In this document: positions 45,201 to 55,826 of the stretch, piece by piece
How the letters are laid out: every line of letters begins with the position of its first letter
Position numbering within the stretch: the first letter of the stretch is position 1
Source of the DNA: Aquila chrysaetos chrysaetos
Taxonomy: Eukaryota > Chordata > Aves > Accipitriformes > Accipitridae
Assembly (NCBI RefSeq): GCF_900496995.4
Contig: NC_044027.1
Coordinates: forward strand, 14,222,743-14,286,742
Direction: 5' to 3'
Length of the DNA: 64,000 nucleotides
Translations under genes and position numbers: made by a program
Notes under the pieces: model-generated
Databases searched by the model: none
The model's input: only the letters and a program-made list of their open reading frames with translations
What the model was told of the DNA's origin: nothing

Positions 45201-48200
45201 GGCACTTTGTTGATGAGAAGGTGGTAAATGAAAACCATAAGGACTTCATGTTCCTGGAGTGCATCCTCTTCATTACAGAGGTGAGGACTGGAAGGTTTGT
45301 CCCACAGGGAAGTTCTCTTGATATTAGATACTTGGCTCTGGCTGTGGTTTTCTCTTCCTCCTTTGCTCGTTTGCTCTCATGGAACTGTGTGGATAAACCA
45401 TTGTTGCATGGTTGAGGTGCTCTCCTTGAATTGAGAGAACAGGGATGCTGAGTGGAAAGTGTAATTAAGCTAGATGGGTTGTGGATTGCAGCTGAAGGGA
45501 GTTGTAACAAGAGCAAACAAATAATCTTGGATCATCACTTGGATCAGTCAGTGGGAACTTGGATGGAGAAGGCTGGTGTCTGCAAGTATGCAAGGAAGAT
45601 GAAGTAGGAGCTGCAAAACGACTGGGCTTGCCAAGATAACCTCCCTTCCCTCCAGCCGTTGGGTGCTGCCTGGCAGGCACTGGGCCTCCCTTGCTTAGGG
45701 CAGGCTCCTAAACCTCCGTGCAGCTTGGTCTCCTCCAGATTCTACCAAAAGAGTTGCCCATTAAATGCACCTTATTTGCAAACAATCCAGAGCAGAGATG
45801 GTGCTGAGATTTACCCAGCTGGCAATGCTATCAGGACCATGTTTCTGCTCAGGCACTGTAGGGCCCTTGGGTGAGGAACTGGTGATATTCAGCTTGGTGC
45901 CAACCACGGGCAGTGTTTCTCAGTGAAGGAGCTCGTGGCTTTCTGCCCTCAGCTGCAGTGGATGATATGGCCATGTTTCTACTGTCCCCCTTGCTGCACG
46001 GCCTGGGCAGGGAGAGCAAGAACCACATGCTCTGTTGTGGTGAGGGGTTTCTTGTCTCTGGCAAGAGAGAGTTGATGGGATTAATTTTGAAGGACAGAGT
46101 TTGGCGCTTCCCTTTGTTCTGTTCACTTTCCCCCCCTCCTCGCTTCCCTAATTTAGTGATTAGATGAGAAGGGAGGTTACAGAATATGAATTTAGCCTTT
46201 CGTGTAGGAATCTTCATAGGAGCTTTTGGTCCAAACCCCAGGGAGGTGCTGTGTCAAGTCCTGCTGAATCTAGTAGTGTTTGTTGGTACTTAGCACCTCA
46301 CAGGTGCCCCCTTAATGCAGAGTAAGTACCCCCCTTAATGCAGAGATAAATCATGCCACAGGTAGTAAAGAGGCACTGGCAGAAGAGATCAAAATGAGGA
46401 CAGGAAAGCAGGAGCCAAGGATGCTCTAAGATTTATTTTAATTTGGGCCTCAGTAGTATCCAGACAGTGCACTAACCTATTAAAAACATAAAAACATACA
46501 TCTCTTGACGTGTGTAGAAAATTCTGCAGTGCACAGATGACACATAAAGTTTCAAATACACAGCACCATACTACTACTTCAGATCACTCTGCTTTTGCCT
46601 GCAGAAAGTTAGCTATTTAGTAGGCTTTTAAAATCAGTGATTTCACTTCTTTTTCCACACATTTGTTGAGAATCGTGGAATTGAGTGTTTCTGCTGAGTT
46701 CCTCAGTGCCACCTGGTGGCAAGGAGCCCTCCTCTCGGGCCCTCCTGGCGTGAGCCGCTAAGGGATGGCAACAACCTGGATTATCAAATGCATGGTATTT
46801 TCAATCCATCTTCATGCAGGCGCTCTTTCTTTTTTGTAAAGATTTTGCTTTTAAAATTTATTTTTTCTCTCCCAAATGCCTGGGAAGGCTGTTACTGCCG
46901 CTAGGGGGGGCTGAGACAGCCTCGAGTGCCCTCCAAACGCTTTCTCTCCAAAATCAACAACAAAACAAAATAGCAGGGAAAAAGATAGAAGGGATTAAAC
47001 ACTTCAAGAAATGAACGATATTGTTTTCTTTGGAGCTTGTCAGCTGGAAACAGCTCTCCTTTAAAGGTGTTAAACACCACAACAGTTCCCATAGCAGGTC
47101 TGGTACATCTTACCGACATAAGAGCAGGTTTTGTTTCAGCAAGTTACAACTGAGGTAGGTTGTTTTGTTTCAACCAAGAGAATATTCTCATGAGCAGATA
47201 TTTTTCTCAGCCCCTGGGTGACGTTTCAGGGATATGAATGTACACTGTCGTGGTGTTTGCCACGTGTATATTTAAACCTCAGGCTCTTAAAGTAGCAGTG
47301 AGATGATGTCCAGGCTGAACCCACCAAGGTATCCTCCTTACAGCAGCACCACCCTGCACGGCTCACAGGCACGGCAGCGAGCCTTGCATAAGCTGGCCTG
47401 GTGTTGGGAAATCTGTGGGGTGGTTTTGGACCTGAATGTGTGGTTCTTGAATAGGGTGAGATTTACGGAGCCGGCTGGGACTCGAGCTATCCCCCTGCTG
47501 CCGCCTTGCCTGCCAAAGTGTGCTGCGGGGTGCGCGTGGTACCCGTAGGTGCAAGGATGAGGAGGATTTGGGAGCATCTCTGCGGTGCCCACTGCACTAG
47601 AGACTGTGGATGGCAGGGCTGTGTGTGTTTGTGCAGAAGAGGGGTGCTGGGTACGCTCCGGCTGTTGCGGTGGATCAGTGCAATTGCCCAGATGCTCCTC
47701 TGAGGGCCCAGGGCAGGCAGCAGGAATTTCAGCTTCAATCTGGCTTCTAAATTTGGAGGTTTGGGAAGGGAGGGCTCGGGTTTCTGCTGGAAGGGAAGGA
47801 GCTGACAGGAAAGCACGGCCTCAGCCGTCCCCCTCCCCCCGGCACTGACAGAGGAACCATTTACAAAAGGCCGATTCTCTTGGGAACCGAGAGGCAGGAA
47901 CGCCGCGTCTGTGAGTAATTTCCTGCTCAATATGGCTGCTCTGACTCACTCTGTTCCCCTGGGGTCACTGCGGGACTGCAGCGCGCTCGCCGCCTCTCGC
48001 TCTCCCCCCCCCGGCTCTCCCTCTTCGCCCTTTGTGGCTGGAAGGAGATGATTTTTTTTGTTCCCCCTCGTCCTCCTTATTTTTCCCTCCCCAGTTTGAA
48101 ACCGTAGCCAAGCTGTCGTTGCCGGATGCCCTGGGTGAGAAGGGCCATGGTGGCGGCCGTGCCAGGTGCTTGCATGGCTCCAGGCACGAGCGTGGGGCCC

Positions 48201-51200
48201 GCCAGCCACGCTCGCCTTCTCTGCGCTCTCCAGCACACTCGCTCCGGCTTTGGAAGGGGGGAGAAGCAAAGCGTGGTGGTGGTGGCTGATGCAAGCTGTG
48301 CCCCTGCAAAGGGTGGCGATGCTGGAGGAAGGTTTGGTGTCAAAACGCATGCAGCCAAATCTCCCGTACGGGGAGGGGGGGTGCTTTGAGCGAACCGCCT
48401 GGCACTGAGCTCCCCGGCAGCCTTTAACTTGGGTGCCCACCGGTGCCAAATCCTTGCACTTAACGCGCCGGCTCTGTCGGGTAGCGTCGTGCTTTGTGTA
48501 TCTGCGCGTTTCATCTTGTATCCGCAAGGAAAGCGCGCACAGCAGAGGGGAGCGGGAAAGGCTGAGCGGCTCATCCGTCATCCCCCAGCTCACGAGAACT
48601 GCCTAGGGGGAAGCAGGGATGCGTCTGCGCTCTCCTGGCAGCAGGCAAAACTACAGACCTGTGTCCCCCGGTGCTCCAGCCCCGAGGTCAGCGGGTTTGA
48701 AACACATTGTCCTCTAAGCAGTGGGCTTTTTTGGGTTCCTCTGCTCCCTTCCCTTTTTCTTTCTCTGCTGCAGGCTGGTGCTACCCAGACCTTGCAGAAA
48801 GGCAGCAAGCAATCTCCCAAAGCAGATTGATTGGCCTTGCTTGCTTTTACAGTAGGCAGGGGTGGTTTTGGAGGCTCTTTTCCCACCCTCACTCCAGGCC
48901 TGTGTGTGCGTGGAGGGAAGGGGTTAGTTGTTCGAGCCCTGAGTTGAGAACGAGAGTCCAAGAGATTCCTCTCTCCCCACGCTCCTTTTTAGCGTGAGCT
49001 TCGGCCTTGTGGTTTCTGATGTCATGGGAACTTCGCTCAGTCAGAGTGGCTGCGTTGTATTTCTTTTTCTCCCCGAGGGTCTGTTTTTTGTTCATGGAGG
49101 AGAAGGAGAGACAACTACCCAGGGAATCTACATGCAACTGTCCCTGATTGCAGCTTCCCCCCTGCCCTCCCTCCTCCAAACCCCTCGCCCTGGGAGGAGA
49201 AACACTGGAGTATTAAACAAAAAATAAAAAAAATGTAAAGCATCTGCTGCAAGCTAGCAACTCACAGCTCTGGAGGCAGTTTGGAGAGCAGGACTAGAGC
49301 GTGTCCCCTCAGCTCCTGCCTCCCCCCAGAGCCCTCTGCTAGAGGCAGGTGTGGAGTGGGCTGCGGACACCGGAGCTGCTGCCAACCTGCGCTGCCCTCT
49401 GTATTCAGGGAAGGCAGTGGCGGTTGTCGCTGCTGCTTGTTGTTGATCTGAATGGGGAATGAGTCATTTTCTTGGAAAGCCCAGCAGTGCTGCACTGGGA
49501 GGTTTCTGGGTAGAATAGGAACAGCGTTGAGCCGAGTTCTACTGGGGGGGAGAATGAGACTTACGTGGGGCTTTTTTAATGCAGTCGTTAAAAGGGAGGT
49601 GTGCAGAGGGAGGCCTGATTAGGAAAGCGTGGCAGGAAAAGGCTTAATTTTATCAGGGAAGGGGGGGAGCTGGATTGCCACGGCTTCATGTGATGTGGCC
49701 ACAGCGGGAGGGAGCGGGGAGGGAGGGAAGGAAGGCGCAGTGAGGTGGCTGGTGCGTGGGTCACAGGGCTTGGTGGGAATGTTTGCTTGGAGAGAGTGTG
49801 AGCGTGAGTCACTGCTGGTGCACAAGCTTCCCGGCTGGCCTGGCTCCCTCAGCCCTGCTCTCGGGTCTCTTTCAGATGAAGACGGGCCCCTTTGCTGAGC
49901 ACTCCAACCAGCTCTGGAACATCAGCGCTGTACCCTCCTGGTCCAAGGTCAACCAGGGCCTCATCCGCATGTACAAGGCAGAGGTGAGCGCTGTGGGCAG
50001 GGGGAGGCTGCTTGGCCATATGCCTCCTCCTTTCCACTTCACTGTGGGTCAGCTCTTCTCTTCTGCTGCTCCTTGGTGTGGGGGCCCCATCACAGCCAGT
50101 TGCTACCCTGTGCTGAATGTGGCTTGGGAGCCCTTGGCAGTTTAGGTGCTGCTGGCTAGAAGGAGGCTCCAGCCTGCCTAGTGTTTGCCCCAAAACCAGT
50201 CCCAAAATGGCCATTCCTTGCAGACATGACTTTTGCCATTTCTTGTCTTCCCATAGTGCAAGTTGCAAGTCCCTGAATTAGGGCCGATGTCTTGACCTGC
50301 TTGTCCTGGTCCCTGCACTGCTATTTACCAGCTGGAGGAGACTTAGTTTAAATTATCATCCCATGTTTCAAGAGCCCTAGAGCAGGCTGAATGCTTCCTA
50401 CCGATCTCCCCTCACTACGAGTCTCTGTGCAGTATGCGGGACCAGTGAGGCCACAGCTACCTCACCGGCTTGGCAGCCCTCCATCCACCGGGGCTCTGCT
50501 GGCTGTGCCCCAGCAGGCTTTCCTGGCGAACCCTGACCTGGGGAACTGGGCAGTTTTGGCTCTCCCTTATCTCTTCTTCCTGCTCAAGCTAAACCTGAGC
50601 TTGAGGAAGCAGGACAGGAACCGCCACATCTGGGCCTCCGGAGGGAACGGCCGACAGACAGCATCTCTTGCTGGGAAGGATGGGACCGTGCTGGTTCTAC
50701 AGGGAGGCACTGGCTGTGCTAAAGACGCTGGAGGAGCAGGGATGGAGCAGCTCCCTGCTGCACCCGGGGAGACTGGTGGTGCTTGAAGGAGTTAATCCTA
50801 TACCCTGTGGTCTCTGCTCAAGTCAGCCATGCTCCTGTTGCTGGGACATATGGCAGAGGCTCAGTGGGCAGCTCTGCTCAGGCCCAGAGCACAAAGGGGT
50901 TAACTGTGCCGAACTCAGTGTGCTCCCTCCCCCAGCCCTTCCTCTGCACTGCACATCCTGTGTTTAGGTTCCAGGCCACATACCTCTCTAATCTTCGAGG
51001 TGTCACTCCCAGGCCCGCTGGCTCCTTCCGCCTCCAGCTCAGCTTTCCTCCCGGCCTCCAAAGAGGAGAAGCGGGGCTGGGGGTCAACCCCCTCCGCTGG
51101 CTACTCCTTGGAGGGGTGCCCTTGGGCTGCCCCTCCGGGACTGTCCCCGCTCACAGTGCGGTCACAGGGGCTGGAGACACTGTCTGCCGGGAAACCCTGA

Positions 51201-54200
51201 GCTGGAGGCTCTGATGTGAGAGCTGGGGGGTCTGCAGGAAAGACCCCAGCCCTGGGAGTGCTGTTAAAGTGAAACATGGATCCCCTAAAACCTGGAGCCT
51301 GATCTGCTGCTGCCTCAACAGCCCTGCCTTGGTCCTTCCTTTCCTTTGGACCAGTTCCTTTGCGTGCTGTTTGGGTACTCCCTTGGCACCCCATGTGCCC
51401 CGTGCTGTTCAGGTGCTCCTGCCTGGTGTCCTGTGTGCCCTGTGCTGTATGGTTGCTCCCACATGGGCACCACGTACATGGCCGGAGGAGCTTGGCAGTG
51501 ATGTGCCCACGGTGCAATGTGCATGTCCGCTGATGTCTTGGGGCCACCGTGTGCTGGCAAATCTTCCTGGCCTGCTGGGGACAGCACAGCTTGGGGATCC
51601 TCTAGAGACTGGGAGATTCTTTGGCTCTTCTAGGTGCACCCAAGACATGGTCTTTTCTGGAGGCCTTGGTCTGTTTTGAATAGCAGATGACATTCTGTGT
51701 GGAAATGCTGGATCCAGTACTGGTGGGTTTCTAGAAATATCTAGAGATGTAGCTGTATCAAGGGGAGAATGCAAAAACTGCTAGGAAGCGTAACGACACA
51801 GATTTAGGCTAAGGTGTAGAAAACGTTGAGTCAACCAAAGCGCTTTAAATTTATTTTTTTCCTCAAAGAACATTTGTAGATCTTAAAGGACTATTCCTAA
51901 GCACGTGATCCTCATATAGCAATGTTCTCTCCTGGCACTGCATGGTGCCCGTGTTCAGCGGGATGGGCAGAGGAGAGGGGGGACTCCTGCTGAGGAGTCC
52001 TCACTGGTTCTTTATATCTGCTCTGGGGAGCCTCCCACCCTGCTACTGCCTCAGCTGGTTCCTGCCTGGCTTGGGAGACGAGAGGAACACGAACATGGCA
52101 GTGTGGCTGGGCAGAGCTTTCAGTTATGGTGTGCCTGGCCGTGCAGGTTTTACCAACGTTTGCAACTAGAGGATCTCTTTGATTTTCTGGGAATGACACA
52201 ATGTTCAGGAGTTGCTGAGGCTTCATCCTTTGAAAACTGAACCCTTCTGGGTGTTTCAGGCTAGGCATCCAGAGTCACTGCTGAAGATCTTGTCTGTTTG
52301 CTGCTGGCTCCCAGAGCAAGTTTCTGCTTGATGTACCCAGCTGTGTAGCCTTCACCGTTGCAGTCTTTCTCCAATTAGCCACTGCCAACATTAGCGGAAG
52401 ATAAGTGAGCCAACAGCCCCCAAGTGCTGACATGGGTCTTCGTCCAGCTCAAGGCAGGCAGCTTCTGTGGCAGAGCTCAGAGTGTGTGATAGTAAAGAGA
52501 GGGAAGGTTTGGGGTTGTGGAATTGCTTTTTGTCTGACTGGCTAAGATGAGAGTGAGATTTCCCCTTTTTTTTTTTTTTTTTTTTTCCTCCTCCCTTCTC
52601 CCTGCCCCTCTGATCACCTGTTGCAATTAGATCAGGTGAAATCAGACACTCAGATGGAGGCTCCAGCTCCTTAACACATCTGAGGGGGCTGAGAAGTGCT
52701 TGGTGCCAGGCAGTGCTGGTGGTGACTGGGTTTTGAGTGGAAGCAGCAGCAGGGCAAAGGGGTCACTTGCTAGAAGCAGCCCAGGAAAAATCAAGTGCTC
52801 ACTCGCAACCTGTTCTTACTTGGTAGGAGTGGGGCAGCCCCTAGACCTGGTTCATTTAAAAAGCACTCTGGATGCTTTTTCTCTTCTCTGTCCCCTCAAT
52901 AGGATGATTTCAAATAGCTGACAGAAAGCTCAGGTGCATCCATGTGGCTGGAAGCTCTAGTCTGGATCCAGGCACTCCAGGGTGCTTGCTGCAGGGTCTG
53001 TGGATGGGCAGTAGACTGAAGACAATGTGTCTTCAGCTCTGTGTGTTTATGAAATCTCAAATGTGTCTATTTATAATATAAATACAATGGGTGAAGACGT
53101 GTTTGCTTGAAAGTGCAAGGGCTTTTCTTATTCTCTCCATCAAAGGCGAGTTAAGAAGTCGACAGAATAGAGTGTGGTTAAAGCAGCAGCCTTGATGTTT
53201 TTCCCCTGAGCCTGCTTTTGAGTCTCCTGACCTTTCCTTCTCTGCTGTAGTCAGTCAGGAAATACTTTCCACTGTAACTAATCTAGTCCCAGTTCCATCT
53301 TTGAAGGTTGGACTTGATGCATGAACCTACTCCCCAATTGAGTAGTCCCAAGCAGACTTTCACCATGATCAAGATGGTGGCAAGAAGAAAATAAGCCTGT
53401 CCCTTCCATTGAGCTAGTGTTGGCTACATCAGTTTCACCCATCAGTGATGCAAGGAGGGTCCTGTCTCTTGCCACCTCTAATAATCCAGTAAAATTGTGC
53501 TAGTCCCGCTTGATAGAGGAGAAGTTTCTCTGCTTGTCTCTTTTTGGGCTGGTGATGTATTAAGTGGAATGGATACCCATTCTTCCCACTGGTGGTAAAG
53601 TCTCTTCATCTGGAGCCCAAACCAGTCTGGTCTTCCATGGGACTCCTTGGAGCTAGTTGGGCTGACATTTCTAGCTGTCAACATCTCCAATATTCATTTC
53701 TCTTTGTTCTTCCCTCACATCACTGTTATCCAGCACTGTTTCCTCTGAGGGTTTGTCTAAATGGTTGTGCTGAGAGATGGCAGCAGCTCTAAGCATTAGG
53801 AGGCTTTGAAGGTGATGTGCCCTAATGGTCTCAGGACTTATTTCTTGGTGCCTTGCCATGAAGGCTTGTGTTTTTCTACATGGCTGTTATTCCCCAGGAG
53901 TGGATACAGCCGTGCTGTCCTTTCACCACCTCCAAACTTGTTTTGGCTCCAGCGTGCTTGCAAGCAGTTCAGTTGTGCTGGAACCAGTTGTCTGACCTCT
54001 GGCTCCAAAGGGATTACCATAGGCCTGGGCTTCTGAGCACAAATCCTCCTTGCCCATGACGACAGCACAAGGGCAGGCTGCCTGCCTCTGCCTGTGCCCT
54101 GCCCTGGGGTGAAGAGTGGTCTGCAGCACATGACTTCTTCCCCATCCCCAGAACTGGGATCTCCCCTGCTGCAGCAGGTTCAGCTCAGCTCCATGGAGGG

Positions 54201-55826
54201 CACAAGGCTCCTTCTGATGGAAAGGAGAGTTGTAACTACGACATGGCTCTTGCCTTCCTTTGGTAGGAAGAAACTGTGCTTCGAAGAATTGCCTGGAGGA
54301 ATGAGCCAAGCATCTTGTCCCCAAGATCTGCCTTGGAGGCTGCTGGTTGCAGGCAGGAGCTGGTGTGGCCTTGACACCCTCCTGTTGCTGGGTCTGCAGC
54401 TTGTGGGGAGCTGAGCGCCTGCCTAGTGCAGCATCCCATCCACCCCTGGCTCTGAGCAGATGCTGTTTGTGCCAAGGAATTGCTGGGACTAGACAGAGTC
54501 CTGTTAGTTGGTAGCTGCTGTGCTTTCATTGTATGTACCTCACATCTGTAGAATAAGACTCCCATGAGCAGACCCATGCCTCAGCTGCGTACAGGGGAAA
54601 GGCTCTCCTCCCAAGACACAGGGCACTTGAGTTTCTTTTCTCCTCTTCATATTGTGCTGTCTAGGGAGGGAAGAACTTGCCCTTCTGCCTGCAGCAAGGA
54701 GGTGGCCACCATCTCACTAGCCATGCCCCCAAGTCACCTGGTAGATGAGTCCCCATTGCAGCTCAGTGAGGTGGTCTGTGGCCCTTGTTTAGCACTACTC
54801 ACAACTAAAATGGGTGATGTTAGTGTAGATGCAGCTGCTGTGTTGGTGTACACGTACTGCTGAGGTTTGTGTGTCTGGAGGTGAGTCTGCTCTGTGCTCT
54901 CTGTGAGTTTTGGGCAGTCTGAATCTGCAGTGACTCAAAAAACCAGAGCTCTGAGTGGCTCTGCCAGGCGAGTGCTGGCAAACTTTGACGTGGTTATTGA
55001 CCACAGTCACTGACCTTCCTGCCCTGGCAGGATGGTGAGTAGAAGGGGCTGTGCCTTCGCAGCCAGGCTCTCCCTGCGCAGAGCCTGGGCTTAGCTGGAA
55101 GAAGCAGCTCTGAGCTAAGCTTCCTTGTAGTGGACATATGTGACTGATCTGTGATCCACACTCTCTCTATCATTACTCCGCAATGGGGGGTGGGAATTTC
55201 AGGGGTAAGGGGTTGTTGGGAAGAGGATGACGTCTTAAAACTATGGCAGCAAAATCACTGGTGCTTGTCTGTCAAAGACCTGAGAATCTGGAATGCAGTT
55301 TTGGCAGCACCTTGCAGCTGCAGGCTGATGCCTTGAACCCAGCGTGTGGGCACTGTCCTGAGGAGGGAGAGTCTGTTCCCGGGGGGGGTTTCTGCAGTTC
55401 TCAAAGTGTTTGTAGGGTGAAGCTCTTCAAAGAGATCAGCTTGAGCAAGGAGAAGTGAGAGAGAAAGCTGCTGACATAAACATGCCTCTTCTGCTCATGC
55501 TCCAGGTCTGAATTGCAGCAAGCAAAAGGCTCTGGCTGAAGGGAAGGGGATGGGGTTGTGAAGTGTCACTGGCCTGAGGAGCCTGATGGGAATGTGGAGA
55601 GGAGGCATGGATCTGATCCCTCTGCCTGCAGCTGAGCTGAGTGGCCCCAAGCTCGCTGCCTCCTGACCACGGAGGCAGGATGTAGCTCTGGCTGTGTCTG
55701 TAAGGTGGAAATGTCTCCCGAATTCACCCCTCTTTATCTCCCCTCCTGCAGTGCCTGGAGAAGTTTCCTGTGATCCAGCACTTTAAGTTCGGCAGCCTGC
55801 TCCCCATCCAGCCTGTGACGTCCTAA
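30267..55826 (+). CDS. PTPA: PP2A phosphatase activator (PTPA), complete, 10 coding exons
   Basis: PTPA (PPP2R4) is an ATP-dependent chaperone-like activator that binds the PP2A A/C core and helps load active-site metals; it has also been described as a prolyl isomerase. Coding exons are 30267-30291, 32817-32917, 34236-34322, 40705-40830, 41594-41711, 43251-43350, 44547-44671, 45180-45280, 49876-49983 and 55752-55826. They join in frame to 321 codons, against 323 for the common human isoform. Family blocks are intact: the [20 protein letters not shown] block, [39 protein letters not shown], and the C-terminal [16 protein letters not shown] did not find a counterpart of the extra 35-residue segment of the longest human isoform between exons 3 and 4. 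The start ATG (GGGAAGATGG) has A at -3 and G at +4. The protein is soluble, cytosolic and nuclear in known orthologs. Confidence 0.98.
30292..32816 (+). other. PTPA: PTPA intron 1
   Basis: The first 450 bases are still CpG-island sequence; after that the composition becomes ordinary. No alternative first exon with a clear donor and conserved peptide was recognised. Confidence 0.55.
32817..32917 (+). CDS. PTPA: PTPA exon 2
   Basis: Encodes residues 10-42: a variable acidic linker ([11 protein letters not shown]), then the conserved [20 protein letters not shown]. The acceptor is CATCTCCCAG and the donor is GTATGG. Confidence 0.95.
34236..34322 (+). CDS. PTPA: PTPA exon 3
   Basis: Encodes residues 43-71, [20 protein letters not shown] and LTCEYKVSE. 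The acceptor is TGTTTGCAG and the donor is GTAGGA. A T25 tract begins 70 bases downstream of the donor. Confidence 0.96.
34393..34417 (+). repeat. T25 homopolymer
   Basis: An uninterrupted run of 25 T just inside PTPA intron 3. It is likely length-variable and could be misread in sequencing. Confidence 0.9.
38886..38890 (+). repeat. Left target-site duplication of solo LTR
   Basis: CCCAG directly before the LTR. Its partner after the LTR is CCTAG at 40035-40039, four of five bases identical. A 5-base duplication is usual for ERVL-like integrations. Confidence 0.55.
39076..39081 (-). terminator. LTR poly(A) signal
   Basis: AATAAA on the LTR sense (minus) strand, at the position expected for the R/U5 part near the LTR 3' end. 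It is antisense to PTPA, so it would not truncate PTPA transcripts. Confidence 0.55.
39297..39729 (-). repeat. Degenerate tandem array inside the LTR
   Basis: About ten units begin with variants of GCTCCAGTGTGGG on the plus strand, at 39297, 39343, 39388, 39437, 39485, 39537, 39588, 39629, 39668 and 39709. Spacing is 39-52 bases, and many units contain a GGGCTGCAG or GGGGTCACA tail. The last unit is partial. Confidence 0.8.
40705..40830 (+). CDS. PTPA: PTPA exon 4
   Basis: Encodes residues 72-113, [20 protein letters not shown] through the [18 protein letters not shown] block, part of the nucleotide-binding and PP2A-facing core. The acceptor is TCTCTGTAG and the donor is GTGAGC. Confidence 0.97.
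41594..41711 (+). CDS. PTPA: PTPA exon 5
   Basis: Encodes residues 114-152, [20 protein letters not shown] through [14 protein letters not shown], the most conserved block of the family. The acceptor is GTGTCTTTCAG and the donor is GTAGCT. Confidence 0.97.
43251..43350 (+). CDS. PTPA: PTPA exon 6
   Basis: Encodes residues 154-185, [20 protein letters not shown] and [12 protein letters not shown]. The acceptor is TTAACTCTAG and the donor is GTGAGG. Confidence 0.97.
44310..44323 (+). repeat. C14 homopolymer
   Basis: An uninterrupted run of 14 C in PTPA intron 6, about 220 bases before exon 7. Confidence 0.9.
44547..44671 (+). CDS. PTPA: PTPA exon 7
   Basis: Encodes residues 187-227, [20 protein letters not shown] then [20 protein letters not shown] and Ile. 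The acceptor is GGTCTCAG. The donor GTACTA is weak. Confidence 0.96.
45180..45280 (+). CDS. PTPA: PTPA exon 8
   Basis: Encodes residues 229-261, [20 protein letters not shown] and [13 protein letters not shown]. The acceptor is CTCTTTTTAG and the donor is GTGAGG. Confidence 0.97.
46307..46345 (+). repeat. Short tandem duplication in PTPA intron 8
   Basis: CCCCCTTAATGCAGAG occurs identically at 46307-46322 and 46330-46345, a 23-base period. The perfect match suggests a recent event or selection for the copy. Confidence 0.8.
47880..48620. promoter_or_regulatory. CpG-rich patch inside PTPA intron 8
   Basis: CpG density rises well above the flanking intron, with GCAGCGCGCTCGCCGCC near 47979 and further CpGs to about 48580. 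Such intragenic islands can be alternative promoters or enhancers. No exon with a confident donor and coding content was found, and a 215-codon minus open frame here is most simply explained by base composition. Confidence 0.4.
49876..49983 (+). CDS. PTPA: PTPA exon 9
   Basis: Encodes residues 262-297, [20 protein letters not shown] and [16 protein letters not shown]. The acceptor is GTCTCTTTCAG and the donor is GTGAGC; the exon is in phase 0 at both ends. Confidence 0.97.
51364..51480 (+). repeat. Degenerate minisatellite in PTPA intron 9
   Basis: Three imperfect units of about 40 bases each begin GTGCTGT, at 51364, 51402 and 51442. They share GGTGCTCC- and GTGCCC-like parts. Confidence 0.6.
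52566..52586 (+). repeat. T21 homopolymer
   Basis: A run of 21 T in PTPA intron 9, followed by a pyrimidine-rich stretch. Confidence 0.9.
55752..55826 (+). CDS. PTPA: PTPA exon 10, terminal coding part
   Basis: Encodes residues 298-321, [20 protein letters not shown] then PVTS and a TAA at 55824-55826. The acceptor is CTCCTGCAG. The exon continues as 3' UTR. Confidence 0.96.
   Translation, partial: CLEKFPVIQHFKFGSLLPIQPVTS

Noticed and set aside
47946-48593. 215-codon minus open frame in PTPA intron 8
   Set aside because: It coincides with a CpG-rich patch where stops are rare, and the peptide shows no family resemblance.
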